From contig CAWKIA010000030.1 in assembly GCA_963849635.1 (NCBI GenBank), positions 258,473-322,472 of the forward strand: DNA of 64,000 nucleotides, in the 5' to 3' direction. Position numbers and translations under genes: made by a program. Under the pieces are notes generated by a model, which was not told the origin of the DNA, searched no databases, and saw nothing but the letters and a program-made list of their open reading frames with translations. Below are positions 40,771 through 50,631 of the stretch, in pieces; the stretch's first letter is position 1, and the number at the start of each line of letters is the position of its first letter. This DNA comes from CAVRUD01 sp963849635 (lineage in GTDB: Bacteria; Chloroflexota; Chloroflexia; Thermomicrobiales; UBA6265).

Positions 40771-42735
40771 ATGCGAGGTCGCATCATCGTCCGCCTTGCG
40801 CCTGAGAGGTTACCCCTGTCCGCCACCAAAACAGTTTCGGATACCACGTCCCCCACCTCCTCGCCCCCTGGCCAGCCTGCCAGAGGCCAGGCTGATCTGG
40901 CGCCTCTCGATAGCCGCCTGAGCGGTCCGGGTGCGATCTACGTTGACCGCCGCGACACATTCGGCGCCGAGCGCGATGCGCTCACGATGCATTGGAACCG
41001 GATCGCGAACGCCCGGCTGGCTGCCTTCATCCTCGCGGCGGTCGCGTTCGGCTGGGGCATCTGGAGCGGTTCGGTCCTCCCGTTCGTCGTCGGTGCGGTT
41101 GCTTTGGCAGCCTTTGTTGGTCTAGCCGTTTTCCACTTCCGCCTGGGCCGGCGCCGGGCGCGGGCGGCCCTCTTGCACGATCTCAACGTCGAAGGGTTAG
41201 CCCGCCTGGAGCGGGACTGGGACGGCTTACCGCTGCGGCCGGAAGCCGCCGCGATGCGCGCGCCCGCCGATCACCCCTACGCCGCCGACCTGGACATCTT
41301 CGGGCGGGCATCCCTGTTACATCTGCTGGATACAACCACCACGCCATTCGGGCTCGACCGGCTGGCGAGTTGGCTGCTGGATGCCGCCGCGCCGGGAACG
41401 GCACGGGCGCGGCAGGCGGCAGTGGCGGAGCTGGCGCCCCTGCTTCCGTTCCGGCAGGAATTGACAGTGCGGGGCCGGTTCCGGACGGGAACCTGGGGCG
41501 ATCCCGGGCCGTTCCTCGATTGGGCGGAAGGGCCGCGCTGGCTGGCTAGCCGGATGTGGCTGCGGGCCGCCGCCCTGCTGTGGACCATCGCGTTCTGGGG
41601 TGCCTTCGCGGGAGCGCTGGCCGGATTCTGGCCGAATCGGACCTGGATCCTGGTCCTGATCGTCAACTTCGGGTTTGCCCACCTGCTCCTGGGTCGTGCC
41701 CATGAGGTGGTCGAGCAGGCCCTGTCCCAGGGTCGAGCAGTCCAGGCGTATGCCGATTGCCTGGAGCACCTTGCCTCGCGCCGGTTCGCTTCCCCGGAGC
41801 TGGTGCGCCTCCAGAAGGATCTCTCAGTCACCGACGCACCGGCGCATTCCCGCTTGCGCCGGCTCGCCCGGATCGTCTCCTTCGCTATTCCCAGGGATTC
41901 GCCCCTCTACCTTCCGTTGCAGGCGGTGACGGGCTGGGATGTCCACCAACTGGCGGCTCTGGAGCGATGGCAGGCCGAAAACGGAACCCGCGTCAGAGCG
42001 TGGCTGGAAGATCTCGGTGAGGCCGAGGCGCTGTCGGCATTGGCCGGGCTGGCGTTCGATCAGCCGGAGTGGATCTACCCCGATCTCGATCCCGACGCGG
42101 ATCGGTTTGCGGCGACCGCGCTCGGCCATCCCCTGCTGGCGGACGACGAGCGGGTGACCAACGATGTGACGCTGGGTCCGCCGGGGACATTCTTGCTCGT
42201 GACCGGGTCCAACATGTCCGGGAAGAGCACGCTGCTGCGGGCGATCGGGGTGAACACGATCCTGGCCGGAGCGGGCGGGCCGGTCTGCGCCGCATCGCTA
42301 CGGCTGCCGCCGGTGCGGGTCTGGACGAGTGTCCGGGTCGAGGATTCGCTGGCCCGTGGCGTCTCGTTCTTCATGGCCGAGCTGCTGCGGCTCAAGCTCG
42401 TGGTGGACGCGGCCGACAATGCCGGTTCGGACGCGCCCCGGCTGCTCTATCTCCTCGACGAGATCCTGCAGGGGACGAACACGGCTGAGCGCCAGATCGC
42501 CGCCCGCCGGATCATTGCCCACCTCGTCGCCAGCGGCGCCCTGGGGGCGGTGTCGACCCATGACCTCGATCTGGCGGACGGGCCACCCCTGGCGGAGTCG
42601 GCCCGCCCGATCCACTTCCGTGAGCAGGTCCGCGACGGGGCGCTGTCGTTCGACTACCGTGCCCGCCCCGGTCTGGCGACCTCGACCAACGCCCTCAAGC
42701 TGATGGAGTTGGTCGGGCTGCCGGTCGAGGAGTAG
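40771..42735 (+). CDS. membrane-associated MutS-like ATPase
   Basis: The ~654-residue protein has an N-terminal pair of hydrophobic helices (LAAFILAAVAFGWGIWSG, VLPFVVGAVALAAFVGLAVF), another pair mid-protein (ALLWTIAFWGAFAGALAGFW, WILVLIVNFGFAHLLLG), a helical clamp-like region, and a C-terminal MutS ATPase: Walker A TGSNMSGKSTLL, Walker B LLYLLDEILQGTNTAER, and a STHD switch. It has no MutS mismatch-recognition domain, so it is not a repair MutS. Membrane MutS-like ATPases of this sort are widespread but of unknown role. The start is uncertain; ATG 40771 or TTG 40762 are possible. Confidence 0.85.
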   Translation: MRGRIIVRLAPERLPLSATKTVSDTTSPTSSPPGQPARGQADLAPLDSRLSGPGAIYVDRRDTFGAERDALTMHWNRIANARLAAFILAAVAFGWGIWSGSVLPFVVGAVALAAFVGLAVFHFRLGRRRARAALLHDLNVEGLARLERDWDGLPLRPEAAAMRAPADHPYAADLDIFGRASLLHLLDTTTTPFGLDRLASWLLDAAAPGTARARQAAVAELAPLLPFRQELTVRGRFRTGTWGDPGPFLDWAEGPRWLASRMWLRAAALLWTIAFWGAFAGALAGFWPNRTWILVLIVNFGFAHLLLGRAHEVVEQALSQGRAVQAYADCLEHLASRRFASPELVRLQKDLSVTDAPAHSRLRRLARIVSFAIPRDSPLYLPLQAVTGWDVHQLAALERWQAENGTRVRAWLEDLGEAEALSALAGLAFDQPEWIYPDLDPDADRFAATALGHPLLADDERVTNDVTLGPPGTFLLVTGSNMSGKSTLLRAIGVNTILAGAGGPVCAASLRLPPVRVWTSVRVEDSLARGVSFFMAELLRLKLVVDAADNAGSDAPRLLYLLDEILQGTNTAERQIAARRIIAHLVASGALGAVSTHDLDLADGPPLAESARPIHFREQVRDGALSFDYRARPGLATSTNALKLMELVGLPVEE

Positions 42736-43615
42736 ATGAATGCCCTCACCCCCTACCCCCACTCTTCCCTAGCCCACTGCGGTGGAGAGGGGCATCGGCG
42801 GTCCTGTTTCCGGGGTTGGGCAGTCGATGGCCTAGTGGGGCTGCTAACGCATGGTGTGCTGCGTGTTAGAGACCTGCGAGGTGGGGACCTCCGGGAGCGG
42901 GATGACCGGGCGCGCTACGACCTGCGAGGAGGACCCTCCGGGAGCGAACTGACGGGAACTGGATGACGGCTGGTCTCGAGCCGGGCAAGGTGATCGCGCT
43001 GCCCAGGCCCGCACCTTTGCCGGGTGTGCCGCTTGTCCTGATCATATCAGAACATATGTTCGTTTCAAGAGGCCGACCATCGAGACTTGTAGGATCGGGC
43101 AACGAGGAGAGGATCAATAGTCTCAGAACTCGTCTAGTCAGGTAAGTAAGTGAACGCAGATTGTGAGACGGGTTTTGGGACAGGTCGGTAAGCGTGGGTC
43201 TGAGGAGATTGACATGCTCGCCGGCCTATCCCAAAAAGGGCCGTTTCTGCGACAGCTTCTCGTCCACCCAATACTGGACACCCGCAAATCGATTGTCGCT
43301 TTCGTCGACCTCGATCGTCCGTCGAATGCGCTGCGCATTCCATGCTAACGGGTTCACCGGAAGCGGTCGGGCGAGTACGAGGATGGGCTCGACGCAGAAG
43401 TCCCACATCGCCCACGACCTGTCGCGTTTTGCGACGGGCCCGGACTCCGAGCGGGGCTTGTCGCCGCTGGCGTGCGGACCCAATCCCGTGTCGAACCGGC
43501 CGCCCGCGTTTCACTTGAGCGGGTGCCGGGCGGCCGGTTCCTTGTGTGTGCGGCCCGGACGGAGTAGCGTACCCGACGACGAACACAGCACGACCGGCTC
43601 GGAGGCCTTCGCATC
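42736..43615. other. long intergenic region opening the accessory segment
   Basis: About 880 bases with no credible gene. Two direct repeats of about 27 bases, each beginning ACCTGCGAGG and ending CTCCGGGAGCG, lie at 42872-42899 and 42920-42946. The first copy of the dyad-repeat system is at 43120-43253. Nearer the regulator, inverted CGGGCCCG and GCGGCCGG strings occur with no clear function. Confidence 0.5.
43120..43253 (-). repeat. dyad-repeat site A
   Basis: The 26-bp dyad is at 43228-43253 (arms ATCCCAAAAA and TTTCTGCGAC, centre GGGCCG), in minus orientation relative to the consensus. An associated box GGTTTTGGGACAGG is at 43171-43184, and GTCTCAGAACTC with TGTGAGAC at 43120-43131 and 43162-43169. 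The same set of boxes in the same order recurs at 49190-49261. Confidence 0.7.
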
Positions 43616-45944
43616 GTGGACAGCGCTCCATTCCTCCCACGCGCTGGCGCCCTGCCCACCCCGCTCACGCCGCTCGTCGGCCGGGAGCGGGAACTCACCG
43701 CCGCCCGTGACCTGCTGCGCCGCCCGGAGGTCCGCCTCGTGACGCTGACCGGTCCAGGGGGGGTCGGCAAGACCCGCCTGGCGCTCGCGGTCGCCGCCGA
43801 GGCCGAGCGTGGCTTTGCCGACGGGACGGCCTTCGTTCCCTTGTCCCTGGTGCGCGACCCCAACCTGATCCTCCCGGAGATCGCGCGGGCGTTGGACCTG
43901 CCAGATGCGGGCGACCGTCCGCTCGCCGAGCGGTTGCGAGCGGTCTTGCACGATGGCGAGCGGCTGCTGGTGCTCGACAACTTCGAGCAGGTGGTCGCCG
44001 CCGCGCCGCGCGTGACCGACCTGCTGTCCACCTGTCCGCGCCTCAAGATCCTGGTGACGAGCCGAGAAATCCTGCGTGTTCAAGGAGAGCACGAGTTCCC
44101 GGTGCAACCGCTGGCGGTGCCCGTCACGACCGGTGACTCGTCGCTCTCCGATCTGCTCAAACATGGAGCGATCGCACTCTTCGTCCAGCAGGCACGGGCC
44201 GCCCGCCCGACCTTTGTGCTCTCGACCGACAATGCCACCGCGATTGCAGCGATCTGCGGCCGGCTGGACGGGTTGCCGCTGGCGATCGAACTGGCCGCCG
44301 TGCGCGCCCGCCTCCTTTCGCCCGCGGAGATGCTCGCCCGGCTGGAGAAGCGGCTGTCGTTGCTGGATCGCGGTGCCCGCAATTTGCCTGCCCGCCAGCA
44401 GACCATGCGGGCCGCCATCGCCTGGAGCTACGACCTCCTCTCACCCGACGAGCAACTCCTCTTTCGGCGGCTCTCGGTCTTCGCTGGCGGCTGCACGTTG
44501 GACGCGGCCGAAGCCGTCTGTGGAGATGACGAGACCCGCGACCTGCGTGTTCCCGTCTTCGATCGGCTCACCTCGCTCGTCGAGAAGAGTTTGGTGCGGG
44601 AGGAGGAGCGGGCCGGGTCATCGCGGTCCACGATGCTCGACACGATCCGGGAGTTCGCCGCCGAACAACTCGATCTCAGCGGCGAGACCGAGGCGACGCG
44701 CCAGAAACACGTGCGGTGGTGCCTGGATCTGGCGGAACGGGCGGCGCCGGAGGTGTTCGGCTGGGCCACCCGGCGCGGACTGGCCAGGCTCGACGCCGAA
44801 CTCGACAACCTCCGGGCGGCGCTTGGTTGGGCGCTCGACCGAGGAGCGGCGGAGACCGCGCAGCGGCTGGTGATCGCGACCAGCTGGTACTGGTACGTCA
44901 CCGGGCAAACCGGCGAAGGGGCCTTCTGGGCCACGCGGGCAGCAACGTGCGGCCCTTCGTCGCCGATTTTCCACGCGAGGACGTTGGTGACGGCGGGCTG
45001 GCTTGCCTACGAGAATGCCGACGCCGACCGCGCCGCAACGCTTGTCGCCGAGGGGCTGTCGCTTGCGCGTGCCAACCACGTTCCATCGACCGAGGCGATG
45101 GCCATGACCACGTTGGCGCTAGTGGCCCTGGACCGAGGTGAATTCGACCGCGCCAGGTCGCTGTTGACCGGCGCCCTGAATATCCAGGAGTCGCTGGGCG
45201 ACACGACTGCGGGCACGTACCCCCTGAAGACCCTCGGCGTCGTCGACTATCTCCAGGGCGACCTCGACGCCGCGGAGGTGCGCTTCAGCGAGGCCCTCGG
45301 GCGGTTCCGGGCGATGGGCAACGCGTTCGGTACGGCGATCACCCTCATTAATCTCGCCGGCCTCGCCCGCCGGCGAGGCGAACTCGCGCGCTCGGAGGCG
45401 CTCTACGCCGAAAGTCTCGCCCTCCGTTGGGAGGACGGCGACAAGGTCAGCGTCGCGGGGTGCCTGCGGGGATTGGCGCGCACCGCCGTCCTCGCGCGGC
45501 AGTACGAGCGTGGCGTCCGCCTGTTCGCCGCGGCCGAGGCCCTCCGCGCGGCGATCGGTGCCGCCGAACCGCGCGGGAATGCGCGTGCCGAAGCGGCGCT
45601 CGCGCCCGCCCGCGTCTCGCTCAGCGAGGAAGTGTTCGCCGCCACCTGGGCGGCGGGCCGGGCACTCCCGCTGACTGACGCGGTCGCCGAGGCGTTGGCT
45701 GTGCCGAGCGAGGCGCCGGACCCGGCGTCGGCTCGTGCCGCGGAGCAACACGGCCTGACCCCGCGCGAGCTGGAAGTGCTGGGGCTCCTCCCATCCGGGC
45801 TCACGAACCCCGAGATCGCCGACGCGCTCTTCATCACCCGCGCGACCGCGCGCACCCACGTTGGCAACATCCTGGACCAAGCTCGGGGTCGGCACGCGAG
45901 CCGAGGCGGCTGCCTACGCGGTGAAGCACGGACTCCTCTCCTAA
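43616..45944 (+). CDS. NB-ARC/AAA ATPase LuxR-family regulator (frameshift near C-terminus)
   Basis: About 775 residues after removing one extra C near 45877. The ATPase has LVGRERELTAARDLL, LTGPGGVGKTRLAL, LLVLDNFEQVV, LVTSREILRVQGEHEFPV and a RLDGLPLAIELAA sensor. A TPR-like middle follows, then the HTH LTPRELEVLGLLPSGLTNPEIADALFITRATARTHVGNIL, which continues after the shift as DKLGVGTRAEAAAYAVKHGLLS. It lacks the palindromic insertion of the other two paralogues. GTG at 43616 has GGAGG upstream. It lies upstream of the ligase/hydrolase genes on the same strand and may control them. Confidence 0.87.
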
Positions 45945-46136
45945 GGCCGGCGCGAACTGGCCGCCAACTATCCGACGTTGCCCGTCCCTACGTACGTTGC
46001 GTAGCGATCGCCCCCTGCGATTCGCGGAGATATCGGCCATCCGGCCGATGTGCGCCCCGCCGCGCCAGGACATGCTGTCCTCGTGATCCCGGAACCAAGT
46101 CCGATCGACAGGGATCAGCCATGAGAGGAGACGGCT

Positions 46137-46373
46137 GTGATCGACCTGAAGGATTGCGGGCCGCGTCTGACAGAGCATCAGATGCGAGTGGCCCAGATCA
46201 ACCGTGAGGCATGGAAGTGGCAAGCGTCGGCAACCGGCGAAGTCATGCGCGCTCGGAGGACGTTGACCGCTGGCGCGTCGATCCGGCAGCGCGTCGGGCT
46301 GGCCGTTGTCCGCGCTGGCGAGCGGCTGCAGGGGATGTCCACTGGCCGCGTCGTTCGTCCGGCGGCGAGATGA
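46137..46373 (+). CDS. small hypothetical protein upstream of the ligase
   Basis: A 78-residue basic protein (MIDLKDCGPRLTEHQMRVAQ at the start, then ASATGEVMRARRTLTAG) begins at a GTG with GAGGAGA upstream. No family is recognised. Its stop overlaps the next small ORF as ATGA, and that in turn overlaps the ligase start, so translation of all three appears linked. That chain is the main reason to accept it. Confidence 0.55.
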   Translation: MIDLKDCGPRLTEHQMRVAQINREAWKWQASATGEVMRARRTLTAGASIRQRVGLAVVRAGERLQGMSTGRVVRPAAR

Positions 46374-46429
46374 AACCGACTGAACGCCGGCAGTTCGCCA
46401 CCAGCCAAGAGCCGGAGGTACGGCGATGA
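46370..46429 (+). CDS. 19-codon coupled leader ORF
   Basis: MKPTERRQFATSQEPEVRR starts on the ATGA overlap with the 78-residue ORF and stops on another ATGA overlap with the ligase start. GGAGG inside this ORF serves the ligase. It may be a coupling or leader peptide without a function of its own. Confidence 0.4.
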   Translation: MKPTERRQFATSQEPEVRR

Positions 46430-47994
46430 TCTTCCGCAGCCCGTTCCCCGACATCACCATCCCCGATCTGCCGCTCACGCCGTTCGTGTTGCAGCACGCC
46501 GGGCGACTGGCGGACAAGCCGGCGCTCGTCGACGGCGCCAGCGGCCGGACGTTGAGCTACGGCCAACTCGCCGACGGCATCCGTCGCACCGCCGTCGGAT
46601 TGGCCAGGCGAGACTTCCGCAAGGGCGACGTCTTCGCCACCGTCTGCCCGAGTCTTCCGGAGTTCGCCCTCGCCTTCTACGGCGTCGCCGCCCTCGGCGG
46701 AGCGACGACCATGCTCAATCCGAATTTCACCGCCGAGGAGATGGCGAACCAACTCGGCGACGCCGGCGCCCGCTTCGTCCTCACCGTGCCGGAGCGGTTC
46801 GACGTGGTACGCCGTGCCATCTCAGGGACGCGGGTGGAGGAGGTCTTCGTGATCGGCGACGACGCTGGCGCGATCCCGTTCGCTTCCCTGCTCGCGGACG
46901 ACGGCGCGTTTCCACCGGTCGATCTTGATCCGGCAGAGGACGTCGTGGTCCTGCCCTATTCGAGCGGCACCACTGGGCGATCGAAGGGCGTGATGCTGAC
47001 GCACCGGAACGTGGTTGCCGGCGCCCTGTCGTGGCGGACCGTCAGCGCCGTCTCCGCCGACACGGTCGAGGTGACACTCTTCCCCTGTTTCCACATGGCC
47101 GGTGTTCACCTGATGGACATCGCGCTCTCCGTCGGGGCCACCCTGGTGACCGTACCCCGCTACGACCTGCACCTTCTCCTGCGCCTCCTCCAGGATTACG
47201 GCGCCACCCGCGCCAGTCTGCCGCCGCCGGTCCTGCTGGACCTGAGCCGCCACCCGGCTGTGGACGGCTACGACCTCTCGCGGCTCAAGGAGATCGGCTG
47301 GGGTGGGGCGCCGCTGAGCGAGACGGTCGTCCAGGCGTGTCGCGAGCGCCTGGGCTGCCGGACGAAACAGGGCTACGGGTTGACGGAGGCCACGCCGATG
47401 CACCGGGTTCCTGCCGAGGGCGGGGACCGACCGGGATCGGCGGGTCCGGCGGCGCCAAACACGGAGTCCAAGGTCGTCGACGCGGCGACTGGCGACGAAC
47501 TCGGTCCCGGGGGAGACGGGCGAGGTCTGCGTGCGCGGCCCGCAGGTCATGAAGGGCTACATCAACGATCCGGAGGCGACGGCGCGGACGATCGACGCCG
47601 AGGGCTGGCTGCACACCGGTGACATCGGCTACCTGGACGACGACGGCTGGATCTTCATCATCGACCGGCTCAAAGAACTCATCAAGTACAAGGGCGTATC
47701 AGATCGCCCCGGCCGAGTTGGAGGCGGTCCTGCTGGCCCATCCTGCCGTCGCCGACGCCGCCGTCATCCCCAGTCCGGACGCAGAAGCGGGCGAAGTGCC
47801 GAAGGCGTTCGTCGTGCTCAAGGGCAGCGGCGACGGCGGAGGAGTTGATGGCCTACGTCGCGGGGCGTCTCGCGCCGTACAAGAAGGTGCGCCGGCTGGA
47901 GTTCGTCGAGCAGATCCCGAAGTCGCCCTCGGGCAAGATCCTGCGGCGGGTGTTGGTCGAGCGCGAGCGCTCACCTGCCCGAGTCTCGGTGTAA
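46426..47994 (+). CDS. AMP-forming acyl-CoA synthetase/ligase (three frameshifts)
   Basis: After removing one extra base near 47511, 47696 and 47837, the gene gives a full ~521-residue ANL-family ligase. The N-terminal domain has the P-loop YSSGTTGRSKGVMLTHRN, and the adenylate motif GYGLTEATP follows. After the first shift come GETGEVCVRGPQVMKGY and EGWLHTGDIGYLDDDGWIFIIDRLKELIKYKG, and after the last the catalytic lysine region EFVEQIPKSPSGKILRRVL. The order and spacing match 4-coumarate/fatty acyl-CoA ligases. Three shifts in 350 bases mean either a dying gene or poor sequence here. GGAGG precedes the ATG. Confidence 0.85.
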
Positions 47995-48007
47995 GGAGGG
48001 AGCCCAG

Positions 48008-49151
48008 TTGGTCACCCACCAGATTGCCGAAGCGGTGCCGCCGGGCACGGCGACGGCTGGCGAGACCCTCGGCGAGGCCGAGCGCCTCTTCCAAGCACCA
48101 GATCAGCCCCCTCCGGCTCCATCCGGGCGCGGCGCTTGCCGTCTATCGACACGGCCGCCTCGTCCTGGACCTGACGGCCGGGCTGGCCGACACGCAACGC
48201 GGCGAACTCGTGCGGCCGGACACGCTCTTCGTCCTCTTCTCCGCGACCAAGCCGCTCGCCTCGGTCGCCCTCTGGCAGCAGATCGAGCGCGGCAAGGCGG
48301 GGCTCGACGACGCGGTGGCGGTGCACTGGCCAGCCTTCGGCCAGCAGGGGAAGGAGCGGGTGACGTTGCGCCACGTCCTCTCTCACCGCGGCGGCTTCCC
48401 GCTGACGCCGCCGGAGCTGACGCCCGCACGATGGGGCGACTGGCAGATGGCGGTCCGGGCGATCGCGGCGATGCCGCTCAGCCACGAGCCGGGCACGGTC
48501 AGCGCCTACCACCAGTTGACCCAGCAGTGGGTCTGCGCCGAGCTCGTCCGGCGTCTCGACGGCCGGTCGTACCGCGATTACCTGCGCGACGAGCTCACCG
48601 GGCCCCTCGGAATGACCGACACCTACGTGGGGCTGCCGGCGGATCTCGAACACCGTGTCGCCAAACTCCACGCGACGGACGGGACGGACGACTGGGGGCA
48701 TGGGATTGTGCGCAACTTCAACCGACTGGCGCTTTACCGCTGGACTGTGCCGGCCGCCAGCGGCGTCTCGACGGCCCGCGACATGGCCCGCCTGTATGCC
48801 GCGTTAGCTGCGGGCGGCGCGATCGACGGGGTGCGCATCCTGCAACCGGAGACGGTCGAGCGGATGCTCGCGGTCGAAGTTGACGGGGAGACCGATCGCA
48901 CCTTCGACGTGCCGGTGCGCCGGGGGTTGGGCTTCGAACTCGGCGGACTCACCGACCGCAGGCGGTTCTGGGCGGGGTCGAGGACCACGCCATCCACCTT
49001 CTGGCACGGCGGCTTCGGCACCTCGATCTGCTGGGGCGATCGAGACCTCAACTTGGCGATGGTCTATATCACCAACGGAGTGCGGCGGGACGACGCCGGC
49101 GCCGAGGCCCGACGCGACCTGTCGGATGCGGTGCGGGCGGCGTGCTGGTAA
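48008..49151 (+). CDS. serine hydrolase, beta-lactamase class C/EstB-like (one frameshift)
   Basis: About 380 residues after removing one extra C near 48091 (…RLF then KHQISPLRLHPG). The serine-lysine motif is SATK in LFVLFSATKPLASVAL, the tyrosine motif is YHQ in TVSAYHQLTQQW, and a C-terminal HGG (FWHGGFGTS) replaces KTG. This is the EstB/beta-lactamase-related esterase pattern. TTG at 48008 has AAGGAGGG upstream and lies 13 bases after the ligase stop, so it is probably in one operon with it. Likely hydrolyses an ester or thioester related to the ligase product; that link is inference. Confidence 0.85.
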
Positions 49152-49189
49152 CCAGCGGTCGGCGGCGGAAGCCACCGACAGCCCCCTGT

Positions 49190-49261
49190 GTCTCAGAACT
49201 CAACTCGACCGCGCAATGTGAGACACGCGACGGAATTCTCAAAAAGGAGCGTTTTTGATGC
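49190..49261 (-). repeat. dyad-repeat site B
   Basis: The 26-bp dyad is at 49236-49261 (arms TTCTCAAAAA and TTTTTGATGC, centre GGAGCG), in minus orientation. GTCTCAGAACTC (49190-49201) and TGTGAGAC (49217-49224) precede it exactly as at site A but with shorter spacing. It marks the end of the ligase/hydrolase block. Confidence 0.7.
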
Positions 49262-49342
49262 TTGCGATGCGTCAGAAATCGCGTAGAGCGGCCTACTCGA
49301 CCGCCAAGGGGGCGTGTCGTCGCGCTCGCGGTCTGGCCGGCG

Positions 49343-49372
49343 AGACGGGCCGGGGACGATGCTCCCCGGCCC
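49343..49372 (-). terminator. hairpin after the Tat protein gene
   Basis: A perfect 12-bp stem (ACGGGCCGGGGA with TCCCCGGCCCGT, six-base loop) lies just past the stop of the minus-strand gene ending at 49399. Confidence 0.7.
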
Positions 49373-49398
49373 GTTGCCGCGCTCACGCCTGCCGCGTG

Positions 49399-49980
49399 TT
49401 ACGCCGCCGGGGTGGCCGCCGTGGGCGTTCCCTCCGGGAAGCCAGGCGCGCCGACGCCCATCCGGGTGCCGGTCACCGGCGGCGCCCCCGCCGTCAGGAT
49501 CTGGTCGACGATCGCGCCGCCGGCATCCCGGATCGTGATCGTGCCCTGCGCCTGGTCGTCGAATAGCGACAACCCGTCTTCGCTCACCACCGGGTAGCCG
49601 TCGATCGTGACGCTGCCGGTAAAGGTCCCGGTCGCATCGGAGTGGATCTGGACGACGGTGAAGTGGACGCCGCGCTCGCTGATCGGCTCCCACACCCCGG
49701 GGTTGCTGGTGACGAAGGTCACGCCGTTCGGTCCCGCCTGGGTCACCTGCGGGGTGATCAGGGCGATGCCGTTCGGGAAGAAGGTGCCGGGGGCGGGGCC
49801 GCGCGGAGTGACCACGTTCCAGACGCCGACGATCGGATGGCCGGCCATCGCCTCGGACGTGGCGTCCTGGGCGGCAGCGGGCCGGGCGGACGCGGCGAGG
49901 GCGACGGCGAGGCCGCCGGCGCCGAGGCCGACGAGCGCGGCGCGGCGGGAGACGGGGTCGGTGGGTCGGGACGTCGTCAT
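49399..49980 (-). CDS. Tat-exported hypothetical protein
   Basis: The 193-residue protein has a Tat signal (VSRRAALVGLGAGGLAVALAASARPAAAQ) and a beta-rich mature domain beginning HPIVGVWNVVTPRGPAPGTFFPNGIALIT. This resembles secreted lipocalin-like or lipid-binding 'VGxW' proteins of unknown function. The ATG at 49980 has GAGGAG upstream. It is a single gene between dyad sites B and C, together with the next two minus-strand genes. Confidence 0.75.
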   Translation of the reverse strand: MTTSRPTDPVSRRAALVGLGAGGLAVALAASARPAAAQDATSEAMAGHPIVGVWNVVTPRGPAPGTFFPNGIALITPQVTQAGPNGVTFVTSNPGVWEPISERGVHFTVVQIHSDATGTFTGSVTIDGYPVVSEDGLSLFDDQAQGTITIRDAGGAIVDQILTAGAPPVTGTRMGVGAPGFPEGTPTAATPAA

Positions 49981-50127
49981 GAGAGGGCTCCTCTTCTGGT
50001 GTCGGTACGGTCAGGGACGGCGAGAGTCTGGGATGCATGGTCGGACCTGGGGACGCGCGGCTGCTCCTTTCTCCGCCGGACGCCGGGATGGGCGCAGGCG
50101 GTCGCGATGCCGGTTCGTGACCGGACA

Positions 50128-50472
50128 CTACGGGGGTGGGCTGCCCGCGACGGGGATCCCGACCGGGTCCGGACGGGGCCGGTCGTGGGCGACGACCTCG
50201 TAGATCTGCCGCGCCTCGATCGCCAGGCCGAGCGCGCCGAGCCGCACGTGCGCCGCGCTGACGGTGCGGTCGGCCGCCGCGGCGTCGGCCGCCTCCTCGG
50301 TTTCCCACAGCACCACGGCGAGGCCGGTGCCCGGCTTGCTGCCGGCGAGGAGGCAGCACCCCCGGTAGCCGGGCGTGCGGCGCAACGCCGGCAGCAGGTC
50401 CTCCACGACGACCCGCAGTCCCGCGTCGTGTTGCTCCGGGGGGTACCGCACGTGGCTGACGCGAGCAAACAT
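50128..50472 (-). CDS. antibiotic-biosynthesis-monooxygenase-like (ABM-fold) protein
   Basis: The 114-residue protein has the ABM ferredoxin-like pattern: MFARVSHVRYPPEQ as the first strand, LLPALRRTPGYRGCCLLAG, then AVVLWETEEAADAAAADR. Such small proteins are quinone-forming monooxygenases or heme-binding dimers. The ATG at 50472 follows GGAGG. No conserved catalytic residue allows a substrate call. Confidence 0.72.
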   Translation of the reverse strand: MFARVSHVRYPPEQHDAGLRVVVEDLLPALRRTPGYRGCCLLAGSKPGTGLAVVLWETEEAADAAAADRTVSAAHVRLGALGLAIEARQIYEVVAHDRPRPDPVGIPVAGSPPP

Positions 50473-50631
50473 CGGGGGCCTCCGCACTCCGCACACTCTG
50501 GGGCCGTTGCCCCGTGATCCCTACGGTAGGGCCGGGCAGCGCCGCAGGGCATCCGTGGCAGCACGGAGGCGGTACGGAATGCGGTACGGGATTCTGGGGG
50601 TCGTGGGCGAGGGAACGGAGTCGGGCGTCCC

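Noticed and set aside
42872..42946. CRISPR array
   Set aside because: Only two diverged direct copies with a ~20-base gap and no cas genes.
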